Assembly (NCBI GenBank): GCA_008802785.1
Contig: VUYT01000017.1
Coordinates: forward strand, 248,001 to 312,000
DNA from: Symmetrospora coprosmae
Taxonomy: Eukaryota; Basidiomycota; Cystobasidiomycetes; Symmetrosporaceae
DNA length: 64,000 nt
Direction of reading: 5' to 3'
Shown here: positions 25,825-36,210 of the stretch, in pieces
Layout: the number at the start of each line of letters is the position of its first letter
Position numbering within the stretch: position 1 is the first letter of the stretch
Notes under the pieces: generated by a model
What the model saw: only the letters and a program-made list of their open reading frames with translations
Database searches by the model: none
Told to the model about the DNA's origin: nothing
Made by a program: the position numbers and the translations under genes

Positions 25825-27081
25825 ATGGTCGCAGCTGTGAGTCTGCACTGCAATGTCCCAGGCCGGCTGCGCGCTGGTTGCGTCGGAAGCCTCAAACCGG
25901 GAGAGGGCACAACGGTGGGCTGAATTCTGTGACATGACATGCCATGTCCCATTGCACCCAGACAAAGAAAGGCTCGCGCATGCTCGGCCTCGTCAACTAC
26001 AGGCTGCGCATCACCATCAACGACGGCAGGCAGTTTGTCGGGCAGATGCTCGCTTTCGACAAGCACATGAACCTCGTCGTCGCAGACACCGAGGAGTTCC
26101 GCCTCGTAAAGAAGAGGCGCTCAAAGGAGTGAGTGGGACTGCGGTGCGAACGCCGACGGCTACGGCGATGGCGATGGCGACGAGGGCACGGACGTATGCT
26201 CTCCGGGTGTGCCTGTATGGCGCTCAGCAGCTGGACGTCTGCACGGAGCAGGTGGACGGGCAGGACGAAGCTGCTGCGAGGTATCAGCGGGTGCAACGTC
26301 TGAAGAGAGCCTGGCACAGTCTCTGCACGACCACATCCGAAGCTCGCACCAGCACGCTTGCAATCTGGCGGGTCCGCAAGCGCCTCGTCGCAATCATGCT
26401 CCCGCGCGCCCTCTTCCTATCAGCCTGCGAGACCAGTGCTCTCCCTCGGACCAAATCCAGGACGCTGACACTTGTTCCCCATATTGTCCTTTCCAGCGAG
26501 GACGTCGACAATGACGAGCAGATGATGAAGCGCGTCCTCGGGCTCGTCATCCTCCGAGGCGAGACGGTCGTCAGCATGAGCGTCGAGGGCCCTCCGCCAG
26601 CAGATACCGGAGACAAGGGACCGGGAGTGGGTCGCAGCCGCATGCACCTTCTCCTCCAGTGGGCAGAACATGACTGACAGCGTGTGATTTCCTCTGCTCC
26701 ACCTGCGCCTGCGCAGCTCCAGCCGGGCATGGGCCGCGGCATGCCTGCGGGTCGTGGAATGGGCATGATGCCTGGTGGACGTGAGCGGTCCCACTCAGTC
26801 AACTCTGCTCGAGATATTTCATCAGAGCGTCGCCTGACGTGTCTCTCGTTGTATGCCTCTCCCCGCAGCCGCACCCCCAGCGTTCGCCCGAGGAGGTCCC
26901 GTCAACTTCCAGCCTCCGCCAGGCTTTGCCCGTGAGTTCCACCGCTCTTTCCTAGTGCGATGGCATCAGCTGACGGACGGCGCACGGTATGCTCTCAGCC
27001 CCCGGTGCACCTGGCTTTGCGCCTCCTGGCATGCCCGGCATGATGCCTCCTCCGGGCTTTGCCCCTCCAGGGTTCAGGTAG
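25825..27081 (+). CDS. SMB1: Small nuclear ribonucleoprotein SmB/B'
   Basis: Core Sm protein that forms the heptameric ring on U1, U2, U4 and U5 snRNAs in the spliceosome. Six exons join in phase to 172 aa: 25825-25836, 25962-26128, 26497-26626, 26717-26780, 26869-26931, 26999-27081. Sm1 motif: [20 protein letters not shown]...[10 protein letters not shown]; Sm2 motif: [20 protein letters not shown]. The C-terminus is a Pro/Gly/Met-rich tail ([12 protein letters not shown] at the end) with GRG repeats, as in metazoan SmB. The first coding exon has only 12 nt (MVAA). Notable as a splicing factor in a genome so dense in introns and micro-exons. Confidence 0.97.
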
Positions 27082-27439
27082 GATGGAGACTCCCAACCAA
27101 CCCAACCCACAAAAGATGGCAATGGCAGGGCTGGACGCAATGTAGTGGTACGACGGTGCGGTGGTACAGCAGCAGCAGCGCGCGTGTAACAGTATATCCC
27201 CAGGCTGCAAGTTGCCCTTTGCGGTGCATTCGCGTGTGCATGTGACTGCGCGCGGAGACTTCGCCACTTGTCCTGCATCCAGTATGCCATTGCGCTCGCC
27301 TCTGCTTCTTCTTTCTCCACTTCGCTTTCATCCTGTCCATAGCTATCGCTGCACTCGCCTCTCTCGTCTACCTGCTCTATTGCTGTCGTCGTCATCACCG
27401 TCCGCCGCATCTTCAAGAGCACGGTCCACGTCACGCGCA
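27082..27439. other. Intergenic between SmB and flavin-reductase gene
   Basis: About 360 bases: SmB 3' flank and the next gene's promoter. A pyrimidine-rich stretch lies at about 27297-27385. No supported coding feature. Confidence 0.5.
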
Positions 27440-28940
27440 ATGGCGTCGACGTCTGCAGACGGCAGCAGCAATAGCAAGGAGCACGCCACGCCGTGCGGAC
27501 CACCATATCCCAACACGTCGAACAGCTCGCCTGCTCACTGACCCATCGCCTGCTCTGTGCACCAGCTTCTTTGACCATCCCGCAAGATTCCACCGGACAG
27601 CCCCGCCCAACCCGTCCTGGAAGCCTGGCCAGGGCCTCACGACTGTTGCACCCGAGGGCGCAGACGCCGAGGTGTATGACCTCTTTGCCCGCTCGCGGAC
27701 GGCGGAGGGGCAGGAGGCTCTCTTCAAGCGCGTCGACCCGGCGTCCACGCCACCTGGCGACCTATGTACGTCGGAGTGTGCCGTGTCGTGGATGCACGTC
27801 GGAGTGTGCCGTGTCGTGGTGCCGTGTCGTGGATGCATATCGACCGTCCCGCCCGCTAATGTGCTTGTGACGAGACCTCACAGACAAGCTCATGATCGGA
27901 GGCATCGCGCCGCGCCCTATCGGTTTCTGTAGCACCCTCGACGAGAACGGCACGCCCAACCTCGCGCCTTTCTCATACTTCCAGGCAGCAGGGCATCAGC
28001 CGCCCATCATCTTCCTGTCCTTTACCGTGACGTGGGTGTGCCCGCTATTACCCGTGTGTCTGTAAGGAGAGTATAGGCTGACAGACGGATGCCTGTTCGG
28101 CGGCAAGCAGTGGCCGGAAAGACTCGTGCAACAACATCAAAGCAACGAAAGAATTCACGGTGAACATCATCTCTGAACCCTTCATCGAGGCTGCCAAGTG
28201 AGTCGCACCCCGCGCCCACTCGCTGCAAAGCGTACGCATATCTTGTCCTGACCGCTGTCGAATCGCACGCACACAGCTACACGTCGATAGACGCCCCGCC
28301 CGGCTCGTCAGAGTGGGAAATGTCCGGCTTGACGCAGATTCCAAGTCAGACGGTCAAGCCTCCGCGGGTAGCTGAGTCGGCTTTCTCGATGGAGTGCGAA
28401 CTAGGTGCGCGTCGTTGAGCTCTACTTGCGCGGGTCTGTCACGGCTGACAGGCTATCACTCGACAGAGCACTTTTACGATGTGAGCCGGTCCGTGCATCG
28501 TTTCTGCGGAGACGGACTGACGCCGCTTCGCCCGTGTCCAGATTAAATCGCCCACAGATCCGAACAAAGTCACCGGAGTCGTCATTCTAGGTGCCTCGAA
28601 TGTCGCAACTATACAAGGACAGCTACTGACGCACGCATCTCGCACAATAGGCCGCGTCAAGCTTTTCCACGTCCGCAAGGACACCATCACAGAACGTGGA
28701 TCCATCGACCCCGCGCGATTGCTGCCCGTCTCCCGGCTCGGCGGGATCTCATACGGGCGGACGACCCAGGCGTACGGTGCGCTGTCTCGTCTTGTCCTTC
28801 GACTGCGGTATCTGGAATGCAGCTGATGCAGAGGACCCCTTTGATTCGATCTAGACATGCCGCGCCCGAAATACGAGGAGGAGGTCGCAACCGGCGCACT
28901 CGACTCGCTCAAGCAGCAGCCAGGAGCCAAGCTCAGCTGA
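27440..28940 (+). CDS. Flavin reductase-like (FMN-binding split barrel) domain protein
   Basis: Likely flavoprotein of the DIM6/NTAB family; substrate unknown. Nine exons join in phase to 309 aa: 27440-27516, 27566-27765, 27884-28031, 28111-28197, 28277-28404, 28452-28480, 28542-28590, 28651-28776, 28855-28940. Core features are GGIAPRPIGFCSTLDENG, NLAPFSYFQAAGHQPPIIF and KEFTVNIISEPFIEAAN, which match the FMN-binding barrel, followed by VTGVVILGRVKLFHVRKD. The first donor (GTCGAA) is weak, so exon 1 and the start at 27440 are less sure than the rest. The tail (PRPKYEEE...) is typical of fungal members. Similar proteins are widespread in fungi, but I know of no settled role. Confidence 0.8.
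27767..27835 (+). repeat. Tandem repeat inside an intron of the flavin-reductase gene
   Basis: A unit of about 28 bases containing GGAGTGTGCCGTGTCGTGG occurs twice in direct succession, followed by a shorter third copy, all within intron 2 (27766-27883). It lies just after the splice donor. Confidence 0.8.
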
Positions 28941-29323
28941 TCTGCTAAGCGTATACATTGGAGGCTGTACAGGCAGACCAACTTGATTATCTGACCCGCT
29001 TGCCTGCCGTCTACGCGCATCCGCTCCGGACTTGAGCTGCCTCTTCTCACGCGTACCTTGCCTCCCCCACACGCTCCGCGCGAGGTCCGCGCGACGTCCG
29101 ACAGACAAAAGGGCGATCGTGGCGATGCTCCCTTATGGGCAACTGACTATGCGCGCTCTGCAGCTATTTGAGCTGCTCACTGGCGGTCCTCTGCCCCCTC
29201 CATCCTTCAAGAGAAAACCACTCCAAATCCCAGCCTTCAACTCTCCGACGCGTCGTGTGAGCGACGCACGTCTTCACACCTCTTGATTCGGAGAGCAGTC
29301 ATACGCATCTGTAACAGCCACCT
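28941..29323. other. Intergenic, about 380 bases
   Basis: 3' flank of the flavin-reductase gene and presumed promoter of the next plus-strand gene. No supported coding feature or repeat. Confidence 0.45.
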
Positions 29324-30350
29324 ATGAACTCTCGAAGGCGGGCTAGCCCGTTAGACCGAAGCGGCAGGTCGCTATCCCTGGACAGGCACCGCCGCGCCTC
29401 TTCTGCATCTACCGCACCACCGCCGCTACCATTGCGTACCCTCCAATCCAAGCTGGACGCCAAGGAAGTGGTGGCACGGCAGCAGCAGCAGCGGCACCAG
29501 CGAGGCTTCACAAACCGGTCTGGCAATAACGTACGAGCTACATCGAGTCCACAGCACCTTCCAGGGTTTGTTCAGGGTCGACCAACAGCTCAGCCTGTGG
29601 ACCCGCGCACGTCTAAGCGAAGAACGTCGCCGAATAGTCAGCCTGCGGGAACCACTCCGAGGCAGACGCGTCAACAGCCCGCACAGAAACAAATGTGGCC
29701 ATTGCAGGCCGCTGACAGGAACTCGCGAAATCAAAAGGGACATGAACTCCAGCAAATGGCGGCTTCGCGATCGCCTGAGAGGCCAGCGGGCGCTGCCACG
29801 CAGAAGCTGTCGTGGTACAACTTCTCCGCCAAGCGAAAACTGAAAAAGGAGAACAAGAAGAAACTGCACAGACTCATCCAGGATGCCATCACCAATTATG
29901 ATGCGCGCTATCCTAAATTATACAAGTTCAACGCCGACTGCACACTCTACGACAAGCTGAAGAATGCCAATGCGCTAAAGGTCATCGGTGCAGAGGGATT
30001 CAGCGAGGACTTCGTTTTAGCAGAGAGCGACTTCAGCGACTACATGAAGCAAGAATGGCTCATGCAGGTTCGGTTGTCGTTATTCGCGTCCGCATCTCTG
30101 CTATGATGCTGATCACTGGCACTCCTTCTTTCCTCAGTGGACGAGCTTGAAGCCTGATAGACACGGGCATCCCGGCTGTCTGGTCTGGAAGAAGCTCCGT
30201 TTATACGCATTCGCCAGGACTGAGAAAGTGAAGCTGACTGACGCCCAGAAGAGGGAGCACGCAGAGCTGTATCAAGCTGTAGAGTCTCAGGGCGGAGGCC
30301 GCGGTGGATTTGGCGGATTCGAGCTCAGTTCTTTGGCAATGTTCGGCTAA
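29324..30350 (+). CDS. Unrecognised basic protein, 318 aa
   Basis: Not recognised. Two exons, 29324-30067 and 30138-30350, join in phase. The first 170 residues are rich in Arg, Ser, Gln and Pro and look disordered (a QQQQ run near residue 51). A more ordered, charged segment follows (AKRKLKKENKKKLHRLIQDA, LYKFNADCTLYDKLK, SEDFVLAESDFSDYMKQEW, DAQKREHAELYQAVE) before a Gly/Phe tail. No signal peptide or membrane segment. The ordered C-terminal half and clean splice phase argue for a real gene. The next gene downstream is also unrecognised and similarly basic, but I see no clear sequence match between them. Confidence 0.6.
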
Positions 30351-30644
30351 TCCCGAGACACATACATAGAAACCCTTGCGCGTAAGCTCGGAGCCCAAAC
30401 AAAGGTGAGGATGGCGCCATCGGCTGGTCCGTTGTCGAGCCTCTTTTCCCGTTCTTCCGCGTGCAAACCCTGCTCGCATCCCTTATAGCCTGTTTCATGA
30501 TCTCCTTCCCCCGACTGCTCACTTATCGCTTCCGCTTACAAACGCCGATTACACAGTCTTGCTTCTCTCCCCAGTACCGTTCTCACCTCCTCGTGCAGAT
30601 GTCCGTCTTTCGCGAATGAGCAGACAGCTGCTACGAATGGCACG

Positions 30645-31489
30645 GTGGATCCCTACATATCGATGTATTCTGGAGGCGCCGATCTGCGAGCCAGCTCTTG
30701 GCAGCAGCTATCACACCGCGCCCTCTTCGCACGCACTGCTTACGCCACCTCTGGTAGCTGGGCGAGGGATGGCTCGCCTTTCAGGGCCTCACCGAGCCAG
30801 CCTTTGCACCACCTCTGCAGTTGGCGCTGCTCCTCGTCTGCACCACGACGCTCGCGAACTGACTATCGCCCACTGCACTCGCGACCAGTAACCTCAGCAC
30901 GACCCAGACTTGGCGGCATGAAGATCAAAGTCAAGCAGGCCACACCTATCAAAATGGGCTCTCATGCCTTTGTAGTGGCGATAAATGACAGACGACGGTG
31001 CGTGGTCTACACCCGCGAGGAGGGGCAGCGCGACCAGCACGAGGTGGAGAGAATGTTCGACGATATTGACATGAACAACATCGATCCGGAGAAGCACAAG
31101 GTTTGCAGCGTCTCTCTCAAGCAAGGGTGAGAGACCAGATCCTGATCATTCACGCTATACAACAGCATGCCCTTCTCACATACCGACACGACCGATTCGG
31201 CAACCCCTGGCGCAATGCTGATGGCACCGTCCAAAAACCACAACTCCATCTGCTCGAGGCAGCTCACAGTGACCGCGGGACCGCTTCTCCCGGAACGGGC
31301 AAGGGGAAGTCTGGCGGTTTTGGCTGGCCCAGGAAGTGGAATCTCAAGGGAGGACAGTCTGCTAAGCCAAAGCCACAAGCCCTAGTCCAAGTAGCCAAGA
31401 AGGTCATGCCGACACCCAGAGAACATCTCCCAGCCCTCGCCACGCCACTGAAATTGCGAAGATCCGTTCCCGTCGGCACTTCGCGGTAG
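30645..31489 (+). CDS. Unrecognised protein, about 259 aa
   Basis: Not recognised. Exons 30645-31100 and 31166-31489 join in phase if the weak donor GTTTGC is used, giving DPEKHK followed by HALLTYRHDRFGNPWRNADG and a Lys/Gly-rich C-terminus (WPRKWNLKGGQ). A stronger donor at 31129 (GTGAGA) would join in another frame and end at 31385, so the exon boundary is uncertain. The N-terminal 90 residues are Ser/Arg-rich and could be partly untranslated; KIKVKQATPIKMGSHAFVV near residue 92 looks more ordered and begins after an in-frame Met. Transcript data would settle the structure. Confidence 0.42.
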
Positions 31490-31678
31490 GTACGTGCACG
31501 TTCAGTCTGCTCAGATACGGACAGAGAGCACACAGAGCAGAGACTGCTGAGTCCTTTCGAGGATCCAACTCTGTACTTCTACTCCAACATGTTGTACAAC
31601 TCCAGCTACGATTTAGCCCCGGTGATACTTCAACGTTCTCGTGGTCTAGGAGCATTCCGTAAACGGTAGGTCGTCCTA

Positions 31679-33504
31679 TCACAGCGTTGGCATCGACGCG
31701 CTTTCCGTGTCGTACGCCGGCAGAGCATATGCTTCCCCTATCCGCGAATGTCTGCCCATGCTATGACGTGACCCTCTCCGACCGACGACGATCATCCCGA
31801 CTTTCCACATGGCCGCCAGAACGGTGGCGCCCAAAGCGAGCGTTACAAGGGCGCCTGCACACGATAGAGCGTACGGTAAGCGTGAAGCACCGCGCTGTGG
31901 AATCTGAAGTAAGATTGCTCACCGATGAAGCCCGCGACAAGCGGAGACGTATGCTGACGCCCGATCGTAGATGAGGGCCCGTTGAAGCTCGTGGTGGAAT
32001 TGTAGTCCGCGACGAGGTCGCACCCGCGAGTCTCGGTGTTGCCGCACTCGTTACACCACTGGCCAAGGCTGCTGATGCCGTACGGCTGCACGAGCGCACA
32101 TCAGTTCTGCCAGCGTGCAATTGCCTCGGTCGAGAGGCGCTTGGATGAGACTCACCTCCATCCTTTGGACAAACTCGTCAAGCGAGTACGCCGGACTGCC
32201 AGACCCAAACATATTATACGCGGTGAAGTCGGCCACCTCCGATCCGTTCTTGAAGTTGAGCGTGACGGTGTAGCTATTCGTGACTGTCTCGCGGCGAATT
32301 TCGAACGCAAGCGCTGCGGCATAGTTGACCACGCCTGCGACTTCGGGATATGTCTGTGCGACCTGCGTCATGTTGAACAGCGAGATGAACGGCTTGTAGC
32401 TGATGCCGAGCCCGCGGAACAGCATTGGGTCACTCGAATTGCGGATGTCATTCAGCGCGTCGATGATGACGGGCAGGATGGTCCGCCCAGCGACATTGCC
32501 TATGGATGTCGGACTTGGATCGGAGAAGCTGGTGTATTCGTGCCAGTTGGCCCATGAGCGTGCTTGGCGCCATATGTTTTCGCCTGTGGCCTGCATGAAC
32601 GAAGCGGAGTGGATCTGCGGGAATCGCGGTGGTAGCCTTTCATCAACCGAGTTGCAGATGGCAAGTTACGGTAAGCTGCTCACGTAGTTGACATTGATGT
32701 AGCTATTGGATAGTATCGAGGCAATCAGCGACTGTGTCCGAGGCCGGCCACGCCGCATCGGAGGCAGACGTACTCGAACACGTTCCACATGTTTTCGAGG
32801 CTGACGTTCCGCCCGCCAACGACAGGTCCGAGAGTCTCGAGGAATGGCGCTGCGACTTCCGCCTGCGTCTTGAAGGCCTCGCTCGCGTACCATGCTTTAT
32901 TGTCGGCCGTGTATGCAGGACACTCGACCCAGCCTTCAAGCGAGATGTCTTGCTCCGGCTCGACACTCTCGATGCTCACATACTGGTATCCGCCGAGCGG
33001 AGACACGATCGTCGTACCGTTCGCGAGTGTGGTATTTGAGAGGGTGGTAGCTGGGAAGGAGCCCTGGGTGAGAGCGACGGTCGAGTCGAAGATGACGCTC
33101 CCTTCGCCGCCTGCATCCGCGCTGTCTCACAACAACGACCGTGACGTCCTTTGCGTTAGAGAGCATGAATCTTGTCGTACGCATGCGTGCGCACCTGAAA
33201 TGAATCTGCTTGTCGTTTAGCAGGGTCGCATTGAAGCCCTGAATAGCGGTCGGCGAGCTTGGGTCGAGATATCGCGAGCGCAAGAGCTGGCCTAGCTGAT
33301 ATTCCTGCTGCTCTCCGAGCGGAGTGATGACAGTATCGGAAGGCGTGTACGAGGTGGGACTCTGGTAGAAGCCTTCTCGGTCACCATGTCGGAAGAGGAC
33401 GACGACCTGCGAGCGTGACGAAGACGTCTGTGAGTTGCGGGAAAAGGGAGAGGCAAACAACGACGATGCAGTGAACACTCAACGCCGACGACTTGACTGG
33501 ACAT
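31679..33504 (-). CDS. Histidine-acid-phosphatase-like membrane protein
   Basis: Branch-2 histidine phosphatase superfamily; members hydrolyse phosphomonoesters outside the cell or in vacuoles. Seven exons join in phase to 472 aa: 33484-33504, 33195-33427, 32774-33121, 32684-32702, 32156-32614, 31923-32085, 31679-31854. The nucleophile motif RHGDR is intact (VVVLFRHGDREGF), and later family blocks (PLGEQQEYQLGQLLRSRY, NVFDYINVNY, SWANWHEY) are present. Several Asn-X-Ser/Thr sites suggest a secreted ectodomain. A single membrane helix (about GFIGALVTLALGATVLAA) and a basic tail lie at the C-terminus. No signal peptide is visible at the chosen start, and the usual His-Asp proton-donor pair is not seen where expected (LFRGLGISYKPF). 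One internal exon is only 19 nt. Confidence 0.85.
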
Positions 33505-33784
33505 GGGCGTCAGTAGCTGGATAGGATGCTTAGTGCGATGCTTGCTCGCTTTAAACAGTCTATCACCTGAGGATAGGCGAGGAGAAAGCTTGCCGGGCTT
33601 CGCCACCGCGCCCCTGAAGCTCCTGTCGCTGCAGAGCCACGCGACATCAGCACGAAGAATGAGAACAAGCGCAAAGCAGGCAATTGGATACGATCTTCGG
33701 CATGAGAGCACAGAAAAGCGTCGAGCAGCGTTGTAGAGTAGGCTTCCCTTGCGTCTCCCCAGTAGTGCAACCGAATACATCGCA
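33505..33784. promoter_or_regulatory. Divergent promoter between phosphatase-like and repeat genes
   Basis: About 280 bases between two opposed ATGs. Minus-strand open frames from the plus gene's antisense run across it, which makes the stretch look coding by composition but without motif support. Confidence 0.5.
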
Positions 33785-35544
33785 ATGGCGTCGACGGAGT
33801 CGCTTCTTCGCATACATGAGAACGAGGTCGCAGCGCAGATCCCCCTCCCGCTCCATATCTCACAGCTCATCTTTCAGCATCTGCGATCCGACGAGAGCTA
33901 CCTTCCGGCGCAGCGAGACGAGCTCGCCACCGCATGGACCTCTGGTGCGGTCGCGTCGTCTGCTAGCAGGGAGGCTACGCTGCAGCGCAAGGGAGCTCGA
34001 TGGGTGTCGGACGCCGTCGACAAGCTCAAGATACTGCATGAGAAGATAGCGATCGCGCACCGAGAGAACGATGTCGGTCGCCTGACGGAGATGCACGACA
34101 GAATCACAGCGTCAGTCTTTTCGGCGGATCTGAGCTGTTTTGACCCATCTGACCCGCATGCCTACTGTTCGCCGCTGTAGCTGTCCGAACTGGACTCCAG
34201 GCGATGTTTTTTACATCCAGAACTGGCCAACTCTGTCGAAAGATGCGAACAATCCGGATGCAGAGCTCTGGGACCCGAAGAATCCATCCGATTGCGCCAA
34301 GTTCCTGACGTTGGAGGGCATGCACCAGCGTGGAGTCAGTGTTGCTAGTCAGCGCTTCGGTAGCACTGTCAGCTGAAGCCGTCTTCTAGCAGATATGCGA
34401 TATTAACTGGACGCCGGCACGCTTCTCGAACAGCCAGACTGGCAAGAACCCGCAGAACAAGCTCAGCGACCAGACTTTGACGGCTTGCGACAACTTCGTC
34501 ATGCACATGGTCGACATCACGTTGCAGCTTGGCGGGGCTGTCGTCTTCCTCTCGTCCTGGAATCGTACGCGATTTTTCAGAAAAGCCGGATTGTATGGCA
34601 TCACGCTGTACCCCTGCAAGGTCAACATCCCCATCAGTGACGACGGTGAACTGGCCAGTGGGCTCTACTTCGCAACAACCGAGACCGACAGAAATCTCGC
34701 GAAAGCCGGCAAGGTCATGTTCAAGGACAGCCTTGGAGTTCTTTCCGGCAAGCCGGCCTCTTTGACGCAGCTTGCTGCGAATGTACGTGCACTCTCATAG
34801 ACAGTTGTATTGAGTCTTAGCTAAGGCCGAACTCTACAGGATCTCACCCGTGGCGTCTTGTACGCTGCCTGTCCGCTCGTTTTTAACCCGCTCGAATCGG
34901 TCCCGGTAGTCCATCTGAAGTGGGGCACGCTCGAGAAGACCGATATGCTCTGGTTCTGTTGCGAGCTCGGCCGCCTCGCCAAGTTGAAGAAAGATTGCGG
35001 AGAGCTGTGGACCGACGAGATTGCCATGGTGCAGCACGGAGCCACTTTCCACTTCGCCGCTCGCCTCGAGAGCTACATCCGCAACAATGCGGCGGATATC
35101 GAAGCAGCTCGTCTTGCCCTTCCCCTTAACCTTCGCAACTCCTCACTCGCTGCCGCCAAAAGCATGATGGTACAGCGCCAGCAGATCTCCATGCTGCGGA
35201 TCCGACGCTTCCAGACCGACGATGGCGAGTGGGTCGAGGGCACCGGATACGATCAGGCGCATGCAACGAGAGCCATGTATCGCTGGTTCCAGACCGGAGA
35301 CGGAGAATGGGTGTACGGTACTGGTTCTGACCAGGGATACATGCAGTGGTACAGCAGCATGCAGAAGGAGCGCGAGTGGACGACGAAGAGCGGAGAGAAG
35401 AAGTCCGGAAACGGCTGGGACCAAGGGTACGACCTTTGGTTCAGCAGCATGCAAGAGTGGCGCGAGTGGACGACGAAGAGCGGAGAGAAGAAGTCCGGAA
35501 ACGGCTGGGACCAAGGGTACGACCTTTGGTTCAGCAGCATGTAA
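33785..35544 (+). CDS. Orphan protein with C-terminal tandem repeats, ends at an early stop
   Basis: Not recognised. Four exons, 33785-34110, 34181-34334, 34393-34782 and 34840-35544, join in phase to 524 aa. Two of its introns use the donor GTCAGT. The N-terminus looks helical (HISQLIFQHLRSDESY; WVSDAVDKLKILHEKIAIAH), followed by a Trp-rich segment (NWTPGDVFYIQNWPTLSKD) and an ordered central domain (LQLGGAVVFLSSWNRTRFFR; VVHLKWGTLEKTDMLWFCC). The C-terminal repeat has the core EWTTKSGEKKSGNGWDQGYD. Translation would stop at 35542-35544 in the third full repeat unit, but the same frame stays coherent to 37005. No signal peptide. Either the gene is being lost in this strain, or the stops are bypassed by splicing. 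Confidence 0.65.
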
Positions 35545-36210
35545 GAGTGGCGCGAGTGGACGACGAAGAGCGGAGAGAAGAAGTCCGGAAACGGCTGGGA
35601 CCAAGGGTACGACCTTTGGTTCAGCAGCATGTAAGAGTGGCGCGAGTGGACGACGAAGAGCGGAGAGAAGAAGTCCGGAAACGGCTGGGACCAAGGGTAC
35701 GACCTTTGGTTCAGCAGCATGCAAGAGTGGCGCGAGTGGACGACGAAGAGCGGAGAGAAGAAGTCCGGAAACGGCTGGGACCAAGGGTACGACCATTGGT
35801 TCAGCAGCATGCAAGAGTGGCGCGAGTGGACGACGAAGAGCGGAGAGAAGAAGTCCGGAAACGGCTAGGACCAAGGGTACGACCATTGGCTCAGCAGCAT
35901 GGAGGAATGGCGCGAATGGGCGACAAAAAGCGGAGAGACGAAGTCGGGCAATGGCTGGGATCAGCAGTACAGCAGCATGGAGGAATGGCGCGAGTGGACG
36001 ACGAGGAGCGGAGAGAAGAAGTCCGGCAACGGCTGGGACCAGCAGCAAAGCAGCATGGAGGAATGGCGCAAATGAACGACGAAGAGCGGAGAGGAAAAGT
36101 CAGGGGATGGCTGGGACCAATGGTACAGCAGCATGGAGGAGTGGCGAGAGTGGACGACGAAGAGCGGGGAGAAACGGTCAGGCAACGGCTGGGACCAGCG
36201 GCACAGCAGT
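35359..36210 (+). repeat. Coding tandem repeat: six 90-nt then four 78-nt units
   Basis: Unit boundaries at the ATG of each copy: 35359, 35449, 35539, 35629, 35719, 35809 (90 nt each), then 35899, 35977, 36055, 36133 (78 nt each), ending at 36210. The 12-nt shortening keeps frame. Each unit encodes about 30 or 26 residues around EWTTKSGEKKSGNGWDQ. Two older, diverged copies lie upstream at about 35200-35358 (GEWVYGTGSDQGYMQWYSSM). Units 2-5 are almost identical, so the array expanded recently. Confidence 0.95.

Noticed and set aside
31167-31385. Alternative second exon frame starting MPFSHTDTTD
   Set aside because: It would follow from the stronger donor at 31129, but the product is less protein-like than the frame giving HALLTYRHDRFGNPW; kept only as an alternative.
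35143-36048. 301-aa minus-strand frame over the tandem repeat
   Set aside because: The same periodicity effect on the other strand; no motif and no splice partner.
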